From Collinsella sp. (GTDB lineage Bacteria > Actinomycetota > Coriobacteriia > Coriobacteriales > Coriobacteriaceae), in NCBI GenBank assembly GCA_022720335.1, contig JAIHVJ010000002.1, positions 1 through 41,690 on the forward strand: 41,690 bases of DNA, written 5' to 3'. The position numbers and the translations under genes were made by a program. Position 1 is the first letter of the stretch. Every line of letters starts with the position of its first letter. The notes under the pieces are model-generated. The model had not been told where the DNA came from and searched no databases. It saw only the letters and a list, made by a program, of their open reading frames with translations. Below are positions 1 to 9,086 of the stretch, piece after piece.

Positions 1-49
1 GGAAACCCCCTTATCCGCGGCTCCGAAGGAGCAGGATAAGGGGGTTTCC
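1..49 (-). terminator. Long hairpin downstream of the opp operon
   Basis: A perfect 16-bp inverted repeat has its arms at 1-16 and 34-49, with a smaller GCTCC/GGAGC stem in the loop. It lies 58 bases beyond the stop of the last opp gene, where a terminator is expected. The U-tract that would follow on the minus strand falls outside the window, so the call rests on the stem alone. It could also serve a convergent gene on the left. Confidence 0.6.
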
Positions 50-106
50 ATGGTCGAGGACGTTCTGAAAACTAAGTCCAGCACGGGCCCGGACGATAAC
101 AACCGG

Positions 107-1135
107 CTACAGGTCGATGTGCGATTCCTTGATCGGGAACGGCTCCGCGAAGTGGCACGCGCAGCAGTGGCCCGGTGCGACTTCCTTAAACTCGGGAAGC
201 TTCTCAGAGCAGATACCCTGAGCGATTGGGCAGCGAGTGTGGAAACGGCAACCGGTCGGCGGATCCAGCGGTGACGGCGGATCGCCGGCGAGGATGATGC
301 GCTTGCGGGTCTTCTGGATATCAGGATCGGGCACCGGCACGGCAGACAGCAGCGACTGCGTGTACGGATGGTGAGGCTCGCTGTAGAGCGTCTTCCAGTC
401 CGAAACCTCGACCATCTTGCCCAGATACATAACGGCAACGCGATCAGAAATGTGCTGCACGACGGAGAGGTCGTGAGCAATGAAGAGATAAGCAGTACCG
501 AACTTATCCTGAAGCTCCTTCAGCAGGTTCAAAACCTGGGCCTGAATGGAAACGTCAAGTGCAGAGACAGGCTCGTCGCAGATGATCAGCTTGGGCTTCA
601 GAGCGAACGCGCGGGCAATGCCGACACGCTGACGCTGACCGCCGGAGAACTCGTGCGGATAGCGGTTGATGTGCTCGGGGTTCAGACCGACGACGTCCAG
701 CAGCTCGCGGACACGCTCAATACGCTCCTCCTTGGTGCCCACGCCGTGAATGGTCATGGGCTCGGAGACGATCTCGCCAATGGTCATACGAGGGTTCAGC
801 GAAGCATAAGGATCCTGGAAGATAAACTGCATCTCGCGACGCATGTCCTTGATCTCATGCTTGCTCATCTCGGCAACATCTTTGCCCTGGAAGAACACCT
901 TACCGGCGGTCGGCTTGGTCAAGCGCATGATGGTGCGACCCGTCGTGGACTTACCGCAACCAGACTCACCAACCAGACCAAAGGTCTCGCCAGGATAAAT
1001 CTCAAAAGAGATGTCATTTACAGCAGAGACGACACGCTTGGAGAAGCGCTTGGCGAACATGCCGGACTCAGCGGGAAACTCCTTAGAGAGGTGCTCGACC
1101 TTCAGGAGCGGAGTGCGCTCGTTGGTATCTGCCAT
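107..1135 (-). CDS. oppF: Oligopeptide ABC transporter ATP-binding protein, OppF type
   Basis: This is one of the two cytoplasmic ATPases that power oligopeptide uptake through the OppBC channel. The 342-residue protein shows Walker A GESGCGKST (about residues 57-65), the FSGGQ signature, Walker B IICDEP, the switch histidine in AHDLS, and the C-terminal oligopeptide-transporter domain with its cysteine motif (GCRFHTRCP, then further Cys). The ATG overlaps the TAA of the upstream ATPase gene by one base (TAATG), which points to translational coupling. It is the last gene of the five-gene operon. OppF and DppF types cannot be told apart from sequence alone; the gene order and paired ATPases support the general call strongly. 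Confidence 0.93.
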   Translation of the reverse strand: MADTNERTPLLKVEHLSKEFPAESGMFAKRFSKRVVSAVNDISFEIYPGETFGLVGESGCGKSTTGRTIMRLTKPTAGKVFFQGKDVAEMSKHEIKDMRREMQFIFQDPYASLNPRMTIGEIVSEPMTIHGVGTKEERIERVRELLDVVGLNPEHINRYPHEFSGGQRQRVGIARAFALKPKLIICDEPVSALDVSIQAQVLNLLKELQDKFGTAYLFIAHDLSVVQHISDRVAVMYLGKMVEVSDWKTLYSEPHHPYTQSLLSAVPVPDPDIQKTRKRIILAGDPPSPLDPPTGCRFHTRCPIAQGICSEKLPEFKEVAPGHCCACHFAEPFPIKESHIDL

Positions 1136-2226
1136 TACGCCTCGCCTCCCTTCTTGGAATCCTTGCGCGTACGGGACGTCTCAGGAGCGTTCTTGAGGAA
1201 CTCGGGGTCACCGGAGTAGTGGCACGCAGAGTAATGACCAGACTCGGTGACAACGCGCTCGGGGCGCTGCTTGCGGCACTTGTCCGTCGCATAGGGGCAG
1301 CGAGGAGAGAAGACGCAGCCCTCAGGCAGGTTCATGAGCGAAGGCGGGTTGCCGTGAATCGGCGTAAGAGGCTTCTTCTCTTCGATGGCCTGCTCCGGGA
1401 TGGAGCGGATAAGGCCCCAGGTGTAGGGGTGGCGGCTCTCGTAGAAGATTTCCTCAGCAGTACCGAACTCGACGGGACGGCCGGCGTACATAACCATGAT
1501 CTTGTCAGCCATATCGGCGACAACGCCCAGGTCATGGGTGATCATGATGATGGCGTTGCCGTTCTTCTCCTGCATTTCCTGCATAAGCTCAATAATCTGA
1601 GCCTGAATGGTAACGTCCAAGGCAGTCGTGGGCTCGTCGGCAATCAGAATATCGGGGTCGCAGGCAAGAGCCATAGCGATCATGACGCGCTGACGCATAC
1701 CGCCAGAGAACTGGTGCGGATACTCATTGACGCGCTTCTCGGGCTCGGGAATGCCAACGAGGTCCAAAAGCTCGGTGGCGCGCTTGAGCGCCTCCTGCTT
1801 GGAGTAGCCACGGTGCAGACGAAGACCCTCGCCTACCTGCTTGCCGATCTTATAGACCGGGTTCAAGGAGGTCATAGGATCCTGGAAGATCATCGCGATA
1901 TCGTTACCGCGAATGTGCTGCATCTCTTCCTCGGTCATCTCGAGGATAGAACGACCGCGATAGCGAACGTCGCCACCCTCAATCTTTCCCGGAGGCATCG
2001 AGATAAGGCCCATGATGGTCATGGCGGTCACGGACTTACCGGAGCCGGACTCACCGACGACACCCAGGGTCTCGCCGCGATCGAGCGTGTAGGACACACC
2101 GTCGACAGCGCGAACGACGCCGTCCTCGGTATGGAAATACATCTTAAGGTCATCGACCTCGAGCAGATGCTGGCCCTCGGGAACCGGCTGGTCCTTCAGG
2201 TCCACATAGTTCTTGTTCTTCTTCAT
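1135..2226 (-). CDS. oppD: Oligopeptide ABC transporter ATP-binding protein, OppD type
   Basis: This is the second cytoplasmic ATPase of the transporter, 363 residues. It has Walker A GESGSGKS, a Q-loop in IFQDPMTSLNP, a signature written FSGGM rather than FSGGQ, Walker B ILIADEP and the H-loop ITHDLG. The C-terminal domain keeps the family cysteines (GCVFSPRCP and later Cys). The start lies 2 bases after the oppC stop; AAGG directly precedes the ATG and an AAGGA element sits further up, so initiation probably depends on coupling. A lysine-rich tail (TRKDSKKGGEA) follows the conserved domain. It should pair with the OppF-type ATPase as a heterodimer. Confidence 0.93.
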   Translation of the reverse strand: MKKNKNYVDLKDQPVPEGQHLLEVDDLKMYFHTEDGVVRAVDGVSYTLDRGETLGVVGESGSGKSVTAMTIMGLISMPPGKIEGGDVRYRGRSILEMTEEEMQHIRGNDIAMIFQDPMTSLNPVYKIGKQVGEGLRLHRGYSKQEALKRATELLDLVGIPEPEKRVNEYPHQFSGGMRQRVMIAMALACDPDILIADEPTTALDVTIQAQIIELMQEMQEKNGNAIIMITHDLGVVADMADKIMVMYAGRPVEFGTAEEIFYESRHPYTWGLIRSIPEQAIEEKKPLTPIHGNPPSLMNLPEGCVFSPRCPYATDKCRKQRPERVVTESGHYSACHYSGDPEFLKNAPETSRTRKDSKKGGEA

Positions 2227-2228
2227 CC

Positions 2229-3164
2229 TTATGCGTCCTTCATCTTGACGTCGAGGGCGTCGCGCAAACCGTCACCCAGCAGGGTGAAGGCGAGCACCGT
2301 CGAGAGAATTGCCAGACCGGGCATGATCATCATCCAGGGAGCAGTCAGCAGATACTGCTGACCGTCCTGAATCATGGAGCCCCACGAAGGCGTAGGCGGA
2401 ATAACGCCCATGCCGAGGAAGGACAGAGCAGACTCGGTCAGGATGGCGCCACCAATGTTCATGGTCGCGTAGACCACGATGGAGGCGACGGAGTTCGGGA
2501 AGATGTGACGCACGACGATACGAGCATCAGATGCACCCATCGCGCGCGCAGCATCAACATAGTCGTTTTCCTTGACGGTCAAGATCGCAGAGCGGAAGAC
2601 GCGCGCAATCGAAGGCCAGCCGAGAATACCGATGGCGATAAAGACGTTCTGAAGACCGCGGCCGATAACGGCGATCATGGCGACAACGAACAGCACGTAC
2701 GGGAACGCCAGGAAGATGTCCGCACAGCGCATGATGATCGTATCCCAGATGCCGCCGTAGAAACCGGCCAGAGCACCCATGACCAGACCGATCAGCGTGG
2801 AAATCGCGGTGGCCATAATTCCGACAGACAGCGAAACGCGCGCACCGTAAATAACGCGGACGAGAATGTCGCGACCAAGGGCGTCGGTGCCAAACGGGTG
2901 CTCTGCACACGGAGCCAACAGCGACGTCTCGGCCATGGTGGTCGAGTCGGAAGCCGTCGGCGAACCGAGCCAGGGCTTAGCCCACAGATCTGCGGTCAGG
3001 GCAACCAAAACGACGATGATGATCCAGCAGACACCGATAACGGCGAGCTTGTTCTTGCGAAGACGCTTAAAAGCGTCGCCCCACAGCGTGCGGGACTTGG
3101 CGGGAGCAGATGCGGCCTTGGTGGCGGTAGCCTGCTCCTGAGACTGAGAATCAGTTTCCTGCAT
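2229..3164 (-). CDS. oppC: Oligopeptide ABC transporter permease, OppC type
   Basis: Inner-membrane permease of 311 residues and one half of the peptide channel. A hydrophilic N-terminus of about 30 residues leads into the first membrane helix (LAVIGVCWIIIVVLVAL). A loop with the motif FGTDALGRDILVRVIYGAR follows, then five more hydrophobic segments. The cytoplasmic EAA loop that contacts the ATPases is visible as DAARAMGASDARIVVRHIFPNS. The ATG is preceded by GGGAGG at a normal distance. It lies 14 bases after oppB and 2 before oppD, inside the operon. The family assignment is firm; substrate type is inferred from the operon. Confidence 0.93.
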   Translation of the reverse strand: MQETDSQSQEQATATKAASAPAKSRTLWGDAFKRLRKNKLAVIGVCWIIIVVLVALTADLWAKPWLGSPTASDSTTMAETSLLAPCAEHPFGTDALGRDILVRVIYGARVSLSVGIMATAISTLIGLVMGALAGFYGGIWDTIIMRCADIFLAFPYVLFVVAMIAVIGRGLQNVFIAIGILGWPSIARVFRSAILTVKENDYVDAARAMGASDARIVVRHIFPNSVASIVVYATMNIGGAILTESALSFLGMGVIPPTPSWGSMIQDGQQYLLTAPWMMIMPGLAILSTVLAFTLLGDGLRDALDVKMKDA

Positions 3165-3178
3165 GAGACGTACCTCCC

Positions 3179-4216
3179 TTAGGCCTTATCCGACGGACCG
3201 CCAAGGCGGATGCGCGGGTCGAGGAATGCATAGCTAATGTCGACGAGCAGGTTGATCACCATGACGACGACAACGATGAGCGTAACGCCGCCCATAACGA
3301 TGGGCCAGTCACGCATGCTAATGGCGCGATAGACCTCATAGCCGATACCGGGCCAGTTAAAGACCGTCTCGGTCAGGATGGCGCCCGAAAGCATGCCACC
3401 AAAGTCGACACCAATATAGGTAACGACGGGGATGAGTGCATTCTTAAGCGCATGCTTGACGATGATCGCGCGATTGGAGAGACCCTTGGCCTTTGCCGTA
3501 CGGATGTAATCCTGGTTCATGACGTCAAGCAGCTGCGAGCGCATAATGCGGGCGGCATAAGCGGTCGAAACCGAAGCCAGCGTAATGGTCGGAAGCACAT
3601 AGTGCATCCAATCCTGATACTGAGAGCTGGAACCGCCGGCACCCGAGATCGGCATGGAGATTGCACCGCCCGTAGCGTCCTTGAGGATGACGCCAAAGAA
3701 CAGCTGCAGCAACATACCGAGCCAGAAGGCCGGGACCGCAACGAGGATCGACGTGGTGAGCGTTACCAAAATATCCCAGAAGGAATAACGCTTTACCGCC
3801 GAAATGATACCCGCACCGATACCCATAATTGCCTCGAGCACGATGGCGCACGCGGCAAGTTTGACCGTATACGGATACTTCTGGGCAAAGATTTCCGTAA
3901 CCGGCAGCTTGCGCTGATACGAATTGCCCAGATCGCCATGAAGCAGGCCGTTCATGTAATACAAGTAACGGTCCACGAGCGACGTTTGAACGGGGTCGCC
4001 GTTCTCGTCAAGGATCGCGTTGCCGTCCTCGTCCGACTGGACCAGGTGATAGCGGACGCGAAGCTGAAGCTCCACCTCGGGGGACAGAGCCTTGTCTCCA
4101 CCGATCAGCTTGATCGGATCTCCCGGCACGATATTCTGAAGGGCGAACAGAATCAGCGTAACGCCCAAAAATACCGGGATGAACTGAAGCACACGTTTAA
4201 CGATGTACTTACCCAT
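3179..4216 (-). CDS. oppB: Oligopeptide ABC transporter permease, OppB type
   Basis: Inner-membrane permease of 345 residues, partner of OppC. It opens with the typical first helix (VLQFIPVFLGVTLILFALQNIVPGDP). A larger extracytoplasmic loop of about 60 residues follows, rich in Asp and Glu (QSDEDGNAILDENGDP), then five further helices. The EAA loop reads RTAKAKGLSNRAIIVKHALKNA. The start has AGGGGAGTGGT before the ATG. It is the first permease gene after the binding-protein gene, separated by 156 bases holding a hairpin that may reduce expression relative to the binding protein. Confidence 0.93.
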   Translation of the reverse strand: MGKYIVKRVLQFIPVFLGVTLILFALQNIVPGDPIKLIGGDKALSPEVELQLRVRYHLVQSDEDGNAILDENGDPVQTSLVDRYLYYMNGLLHGDLGNSYQRKLPVTEIFAQKYPYTVKLAACAIVLEAIMGIGAGIISAVKRYSFWDILVTLTTSILVAVPAFWLGMLLQLFFGVILKDATGGAISMPISGAGGSSSQYQDWMHYVLPTITLASVSTAYAARIMRSQLLDVMNQDYIRTAKAKGLSNRAIIVKHALKNALIPVVTYIGVDFGGMLSGAILTETVFNWPGIGYEVYRAISMRDWPIVMGGVTLIVVVVMVINLLVDISYAFLDPRIRLGGPSDKA

Positions 4217-4246
4217 ACCACTCCCCTATCTAGGGATTAACCTAAA

Positions 4247-4276
4247 TGGGATGCCGATCGCCAGACCGGCATCCCA
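4247..4276 (-). terminator. Hairpin between oppA and oppB, possible attenuator
   Basis: Perfect 10-bp arms TGGGATGCCG (4247-4256) and CGGCATCCCA (4267-4276) enclose a 10-base loop. On the transcribed strand the stem is followed by a short TTT, weaker than a full terminator. A partial terminator after the binding-protein gene is common in ABC operons and gives more binding protein than permease. The structure is seen; the role is inferred. Confidence 0.55.
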
Positions 4277-4372
4277 AAATTACCATCAGCCAGTTTACCC
4301 CAGGTTAGGGAGAACTGTATGTTTCCCATGAGGTCTACGTAAATACTTGACCCTCACGGAAGCTGCAAACTC

Positions 4373-6049
4373 TTAGGCGAGCTCAGCGGTACCCAGCTCG
4401 GCGTGCTTCTGCGGATCGACATAGAGGTGCTTGATGCGATCGGAGCCGACGATGGTGTGCGTGTAGAACATCACCGGGATGACCGGGCAGTCGGCAGCGA
4501 CCATTGCATCGGCCTCCTGCATCTTAGCGACGCGCTCCTCGTCGTCAACAATAGTACGAGCCTCGTCGACCTTGGCGTCGAACTCGGGGTTGTTGTAACC
4601 GGAGCGGTTGTCGCCACCGAGGGAATCAGAGTGGAACAGCGGATACAGGAAGTTGTCCATAATCGGGTAGTCGGCAATCCAACCCAGACGACCGAACTGA
4701 TAGTTAAAGTTCTGGTACTGCTCGAGCAAGGCAGACCACTCAGGGGTATCGGAGACAGCGGTAACGCCAACCTTGGCGAGGTCACCGATGATGGACTCCA
4801 TGATCTCCTTGTGACCGCCGTCCTGGTTGTAGGAAAGGGTCACGCTAATGCCACGATCCCCGTTAGCGCCAGCGGGAGCAACCTTGTCGAGGTACTCGTT
4901 AGCCTTGTCGACATCGTAGGCGCAGAACTCCCATGCGCCCTCCTTGTAGCCATCGATGCCCGGAGGAACAATGCCGTCGGCAGGGGTACGGGTACCCTTG
5001 AAGATGGTCTTGCAGATGGCCTCACGGTTGATGGCCAGGGAGATGCCCCTACGCAGGTCGGCGTTGTTGAACGGCTCGGCCGTGGTGTTGCAGGTCAGAT
5101 AGTACGTGGAAGGCTCGGCGCCGAGCAGCATGCGCTCGCCGTCACCCATGGTGTAGCCGTCCTTGGACACGCCGCGATCCTTCTTGGCGGCATCAATCTG
5201 AGCAACGGGAACGTCGCAGACATCGAGGTTACCGGCCTGGAACTCCTTGTAAGCAGTCTCCATGTCCTTGATGACCTGGAAGTGGATGCCATCGATCTTG
5301 GCCTTGTCGCCATAGTAATCGTCGAACTTCTTGAGGTTGATCTCCTGACCATCCTCCCACTTGCCGTCCATCATGAACGGGCCGTTACCGACCGGTGCAA
5401 GATAGAAGCTCTTGACATCGGACTCGGCGCACTCGGGAACCGGGGCCAGAGCCGGGTGAGAGGCGACGAAGGGGAAGTCGGCGTAAGCGGAAGACAGCTT
5501 GACGACGAGGGTCTCATCGTCGGGGCAAGTAACACCGCTGAGCTCGGTAGCGTTACCGGCAAGCAGGTCGTCATAGCCCTCGACCATAGAAAGGTGATAG
5601 GAGACCTCGGAAGGGCCGTACTCGGTAGCGATGGCCGACTTGGTGTTGACCAGACGCTCCCAACCGAGCTTGAAGGACTTGGAGGTAACGTCGTCACCGT
5701 TGTGGAACTTGGCCTTCTTGATCTTGAAGGTGAACTCGGTGGCGTCGTCGTTGGCCTCAAAGGACTCGCAAGCCAGCGGAACGATCTCGCCCTTCTCGGC
5801 GTCATAAGAGGTCAGAGCATCAAAGAGCTGGTACTCGACCTGAGTGCCCTGGTCCTCCTGGACGTTATAGGGGTCGATGCAGACCGGGTTGTTGATGTAG
5901 AAGTTCAGCGTCGAACCGGACTCAGAACCGGAAGCGTCGCCGCCCTTCTTGCCGCATGCGGCAAGAAAAGCCATGGAGCTCGCAGCAAGGGTACCGCCGA
6001 CAAAGGCGCGACGACCCATAACGGGCTGGTGGAACATAGAATCAGCCAT
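4373..6049 (-). CDS. oppA: Oligopeptide-binding lipoprotein, OppA type (SBP_bac_5)
   Basis: This extracytoplasmic solute-binding protein delivers peptides to OppBC. The chosen start gives 558 residues; the ATG at 6049 is preceded by AGGAGG at ideal spacing, while a longer in-frame extension upstream has no comparable site. The N-terminus reads GRRAFVGG, then a hydrophobic stretch ending in the lipobox LAAC, so it is a lipoprotein, and the twin arginines suggest Tat export is possible. The rest matches family 5 binding proteins (CDVPVAQIDAA, LRRGISLAINREAI, GWIADYPIMDNFLYPLF). It is the first gene of the operon and has its own likely promoter. Peptide specificity is inferred from family and neighbours. 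Confidence 0.92.
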   Translation of the reverse strand: MADSMFHQPVMGRRAFVGGTLAASSMAFLAACGKKGGDASGSESGSTLNFYINNPVCIDPYNVQEDQGTQVEYQLFDALTSYDAEKGEIVPLACESFEANDDATEFTFKIKKAKFHNGDDVTSKSFKLGWERLVNTKSAIATEYGPSEVSYHLSMVEGYDDLLAGNATELSGVTCPDDETLVVKLSSAYADFPFVASHPALAPVPECAESDVKSFYLAPVGNGPFMMDGKWEDGQEINLKKFDDYYGDKAKIDGIHFQVIKDMETAYKEFQAGNLDVCDVPVAQIDAAKKDRGVSKDGYTMGDGERMLLGAEPSTYYLTCNTTAEPFNNADLRRGISLAINREAICKTIFKGTRTPADGIVPPGIDGYKEGAWEFCAYDVDKANEYLDKVAPAGANGDRGISVTLSYNQDGGHKEIMESIIGDLAKVGVTAVSDTPEWSALLEQYQNFNYQFGRLGWIADYPIMDNFLYPLFHSDSLGGDNRSGYNNPEFDAKVDEARTIVDDEERVAKMQEADAMVAADCPVIPVMFYTHTIVGSDRIKHLYVDPQKHAELGTAELA

Positions 6050-6145
6050 GCCATCCTCCTTATGAGATAGGACAAAGTAAGTTCGGTCGGGCAACGTCAA
6101 GACAGCCCAATCGAACCATTCAAACGCGGTCCGCCGTTTTGGCTG

Positions 6146-6174
6146 GTTATACAAAGCGGACCAACGTATTGCAA
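6146..6174 (-). promoter_or_regulatory. Probable promoter of the opp operon
   Basis: On the minus strand a -35 box TTGCAA (6169-6174) and a -10 box TATAAC (6146-6151) are separated by exactly 17 bases. This would give a leader of about 90 bases before oppA. The match is good, but the region is AT-rich and no start site is known. Confidence 0.45.
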
Positions 6175-6279
6175 TACAGTAGCGCATTTTATGCACGATT
6201 TGGGGCTAATTCCGGTTAACGGTCGAGATTTTCTTTAGTTGGGCGAAGTATATGAGGATATTTTGACTCTGTTACAAAT

Positions 6280-6314
6280 ATGTAAACAAAATGGGTCCCG
6301 CACTTGCGGGACCC
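6280..6314 (-). terminator. Terminator of secG
   Basis: Perfect 9-bp arms GGGTCCCGC (6293-6301) and GCGGGACCC (6306-6314) enclose a 4-base loop. On the minus strand they are followed by ATTTTGTTT. This is a canonical intrinsic terminator 27 bases past the secG stop. Confidence 0.88.
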
Positions 6315-6340
6315 TTTTCAAGTATTTATGCGGTTCGTGA

Positions 6341-6595
6341 TTAGTAGCCCACGATGCCCTGCGGGAAGAAGAACATGCACAGCACGACGCACACGGCAAA
6401 CACGACAGCCATGATGACGGTCAGGCGGTCAAGGTTCTGCTCCATAACGCCCGTGGCAGAGCTGGAGTTATACAGCGAGCTGGCAATCATATCCGAAACG
6501 CCGGTACCCTTACCGGAATGCATCAGGACGAGAATCGTCAGCGCCACGGCAGAAACAGCCCAAACGACAAACAGAAGAATCTGGAACGGACCCAT
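6341..6595 (-). CDS. secG: Protein-export membrane protein SecG
   Basis: Small subunit of the SecYEG translocon, 84 residues, which assists SecA-driven protein export. Two membrane helices are clear: residues about 3-25 (ILLFVVWAVSAVALTILVLM) and about 60-78 (VIMAVVFAVCVVLCMFFF). Between them is the family loop with HSGKGTGVSD and a Ser-rich segment. AAGGAG precedes the ATG at good spacing. It sits after gpmI but is separated from it by a strong terminator, so it probably has its own promoter in the 107 bases between; no convincing -35/-10 pair was found there. Its place near tpiA and pgk is conserved in Actinobacteria. Confidence 0.93.
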   Translation of the reverse strand: MGPFQILLFVVWAVSAVALTILVLMHSGKGTGVSDMIASSLYNSSSATGVMEQNLDRLTVIMAVVFAVCVVLCMFFFPQGIVGY

Positions 6596-6702
6596 AGATA
6601 AGCTCCTTAATAGAACAGTTCAAACTCCAGTACTGTACCACAATCCCCCGCTCTCCCCTACCTGCCACTCAAGGACGGGGTGGAAATGGCAGAAATACCA
6701 AA

Positions 6703-6734
6703 AAGGGGGTTGTCCGATTGTGGACAACCCCCTT
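6703..6734 (-). terminator. Terminator of the pgk-tpiA-gpmI operon
   Basis: Perfect 13-bp arms AAGGGGGTTGTCC (6703-6715) and GGACAACCCCCTT (6722-6734) enclose a 6-base loop. On the minus strand the descending arm runs into a T-run. It lies 26 bases after the gpmI stop. Confidence 0.88.
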
Positions 6735-6759
6735 GCTAGAAAACGGTATTTGTTTTCTA

Positions 6760-8313
6760 TTAGGCCTCGGTAGCGAGCACGCGGCCCGTCATCTCGGCGG
6801 AAGGCTCAATACCAGCCATGGTGAGCATGGTCGGAGCGATATCGGAAAGACGGCCGTCCTCGATACCGGTGAGCTTGGCCTTCTCATCAACGATGATGAA
6901 CGGCACGCGGTTGGTGGTGTGAGCCGTAAACGGATGCTTGGAGCCGTCGGAAGCAACGTCAAACATGTGATCGGCGTTGCCGTGGTCGGCGGTAATCAGT
7001 GCAAAGCCGCCCTTGGCGAGAATCGCCGGGACAACCTTGGACAGGGCATCGTCAACAGCCTCAACGGCCTTAACGGCAGCGTCGAAGACACCGGTGTGAC
7101 CAACCATGTCGCAGTTCGCGAAGTTCACGATGTAGAAATCAGCGCGATCCTCGTTGATGGCGGCGACGAGCTTCTCGGTAACCTCGGGAGCGCTCATCTC
7201 GGGCTGCAGATCGTAGGTAGCAACCTTGGGGGAAGCGACGAGCACGCGCTCCTCGCCCTCCTTGGGCTCCTCGATGCCACCGTTGAGGAAGAACGTCACG
7301 TGGGCGTACTTCTCGGTCTCGGCAGTGTGCAGCTGCTTCAGGCCATTGGCGGCGATAACGTCGGCCAGGACGTTCTCGGGGAACGTCTTGGGGAAGGCGA
7401 CCTCGACGTCAAACGTCGGATCATACTCGGTCATCGTCACAAAGTGCGAAAGCTTGATCTGCTCGCGCTCAAAGCCGTCGAACTCCTTGTCCGTGAACAC
7501 GCGGGTCATCTGACGAGCACGGTCGGGACGGAAGTTGAAGAAGATGGCCGCGTCGCCCTCGTGAATGCCCTCGTTGTGGGCAGCGAAGGGCTCGACGAAC
7601 TCGTCGCCGCGCGGGTCCTTCTCGTAGTAGGCCTTGATACCGGCAACGGGGTCGGTATCAGCATCGGACGCGTTGACCATGACGTCGTAGGCGCGCTGGA
7701 TGCGCTCCCAACGATTATCGCGGTCCATGGCCCAATAACGGCCCGAGACGGTGGCAACGCGAGCGTCGCAACCGGTCTCCTCGGAGATCTTAGCCAGGAA
7801 AGCGCAGAACTCACTCATGTAACCGGCACCGGACTGCGGGTCAACGTCGCGACCATCCATGAAGGCGTGGACGCGAACGGTCTTGACACCGTGCTCGGCA
7901 GCCATCTTGACCAGAGCCTCGACGTGGTTCATGTGAGAATGAACACCGCCAGGGCTCATAAGGCCCATGAGGTGGAGAGTCTTACCGTCAGCCTTGACAT
8001 CGTCCATAGCCTTGACGAAAACCTCGTTCTTGGCGATGGAGCCATCCTTGATGGCATTGTTGATGCGCGAAAGCTCCTGGAACACGATGCGGCCGGCACC
8101 GATGTTGAGGTGGCCCACCTCGGAGTTACCCATCTGGCCATCGGGAAGACCCACGTCCTCGCCCGAAGCGCCGAGCGTGGTGTGGGGGTACTTCTCATAC
8201 AGGCTGTCAAGAAAGGGCGTCTTGGCAGCAGCGACGGCGTTCTCGCCATCGGCCGGAGCCAGGCCGCAGCCGTCCATGATAATCAGGAGTGCAGGAAGAT
8301 GACGCTGTGCCAT
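6760..8313 (-). CDS. gpmI: 2,3-bisphosphoglycerate-independent phosphoglycerate mutase
   Basis: Interconverts 3- and 2-phosphoglycerate in glycolysis using two metal ions and a phosphoserine intermediate. The 517-residue length is normal. The N-terminal metal site is in IIMDGCGL (Asp about 14), the nucleophile Ser about 64 is in GQMGNSEVGHLNIGAGR, and C-terminal metal ligands are in ITADHGNADHMF. The start lies 5 bases after the tpiA stop, with AGGA just upstream, so it is cotranscribed with pgk and tpiA. Placing gpmI between tpiA and secG is a local addition to the usual actinobacterial gap-pgk-tpiA-secG order. Confidence 0.96.
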   Translation of the reverse strand: MAQRHLPALLIIMDGCGLAPADGENAVAAAKTPFLDSLYEKYPHTTLGASGEDVGLPDGQMGNSEVGHLNIGAGRIVFQELSRINNAIKDGSIAKNEVFVKAMDDVKADGKTLHLMGLMSPGGVHSHMNHVEALVKMAAEHGVKTVRVHAFMDGRDVDPQSGAGYMSEFCAFLAKISEETGCDARVATVSGRYWAMDRDNRWERIQRAYDVMVNASDADTDPVAGIKAYYEKDPRGDEFVEPFAAHNEGIHEGDAAIFFNFRPDRARQMTRVFTDKEFDGFEREQIKLSHFVTMTEYDPTFDVEVAFPKTFPENVLADVIAANGLKQLHTAETEKYAHVTFFLNGGIEEPKEGEERVLVASPKVATYDLQPEMSAPEVTEKLVAAINEDRADFYIVNFANCDMVGHTGVFDAAVKAVEAVDDALSKVVPAILAKGGFALITADHGNADHMFDVASDGSKHPFTAHTTNRVPFIIVDEKAKLTGIEDGRLSDIAPTMLTMAGIEPSAEMTGRVLATEA

Positions 8314-8318
8314 ATGTC

Positions 8319-9086
8319 CTACTCGCCTGCCTTGACGACCATAGAGGCGAAGTCGGCAGCCTTGAGCGAAGCGCCGCCCACAAGGGCGCCGTCAACGTCG
8401 GGCTTGGCGACGAGCTCGGCGATGTTGCCGGGCTTAGCGGAACCACCGTACAGGACGCGGATGCCGTTAGCGAGCTCCTCGCCGAACATCTCCTTGAGGG
8501 TCTCACGGATAGCGCCGCAGACCTCCTGAGCGTCCTCGGCGGTAGCGGTCTTGCCGGTGCCGATGGCCCAGATGGGCTCGTAGGCGACGACGACCTGCTT
8601 GGGGCAGGTGATCTCAAGACCAGCAAGGCCAGCCTTGACCTGGTTCACGACGTGCTCGACATAGGTGCCGGCCTCGCGGACCTCAAGGGACTCGCCGCAG
8701 CAGAAGACGGGAACAAGACCGGCGGCAACGAGGGCCTTGGCCTTCTTGTTCTGATCCTCGTCGGTCTCGTGGAAGTAATCACGACGCTCGGAGTGACCGA
8801 TGATGCAGTAGGTGCAGCCAGCAGACTTGAGCATGTCGCAAGAGGACTCACCGGTGAAGGCACCCTTGGCCTCCCAGTACACGTTCTGTGCACCGAGGGC
8901 GATGGGGGCAGCCTGAATGCGGTCATGAACCGTGGTGATGTCGATGGTCGGAGGGCAGACGAGCACCTCGACGCCAGCCGGAACCTCGGGCAGAGCCTGA
9001 GCCAGCTCGTCGGCGAGCTTGGCGGCCTCGGCGACGTCGTTGTTCATCTTCCAGTTACCAGCGATAAGAAGGGTGCGATTAGGCAT
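8319..9086 (-). CDS. tpiA: Triose-phosphate isomerase
   Basis: Interconverts dihydroxyacetone phosphate and glyceraldehyde 3-phosphate. The chosen start gives 255 residues, the usual length. Catalytic residues are all visible: Lys13 in NWKMN, His98 in IIGHSERR and Glu170 in AYEPIWAIGTG. The ATG at 9086 lies inside the end of pgk (8-base overlap). GGAGG sits at suitable spacing within the pgk coding end, so translation is likely coupled. A longer in-frame start exists but lacks homology to the family N-terminus. Confidence 0.97.
   Translation of the reverse strand: MPNRTLLIAGNWKMNNDVAEAAKLADELAQALPEVPAGVEVLVCPPTIDITTVHDRIQAAPIALGAQNVYWEAKGAFTGESSCDMLKSAGCTYCIIGHSERRDYFHETDEDQNKKAKALVAAGLVPVFCCGESLEVREAGTYVEHVVNQVKAGLAGLEITCPKQVVVAYEPIWAIGTGKTATAEDAQEVCGAIRETLKEMFGEELANGIRVLYGGSAKPGNIAELVAKPDVDGALVGGASLKAADFASMVVKAGE

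Noticed and set aside
50..274. A small plus-strand open frame of 74 codons at the left edge
   Set aside because: It overlaps the end of oppF antisense and starts next to a terminator hairpin; no ribosome site.
6050..6196. N-terminal extension of OppA by 49 residues
   Set aside because: The extension would place the export signal internally, and the ATG at 6049 has an ideal AGGAGG; the likely promoter also lies inside the extension.
4403..8529. Long plus-strand open frames opposite oppA (4403-6070) and gpmI (6718-8529)
   Set aside because: Shadows of the minus-strand genes; no start signals and no family resemblance.
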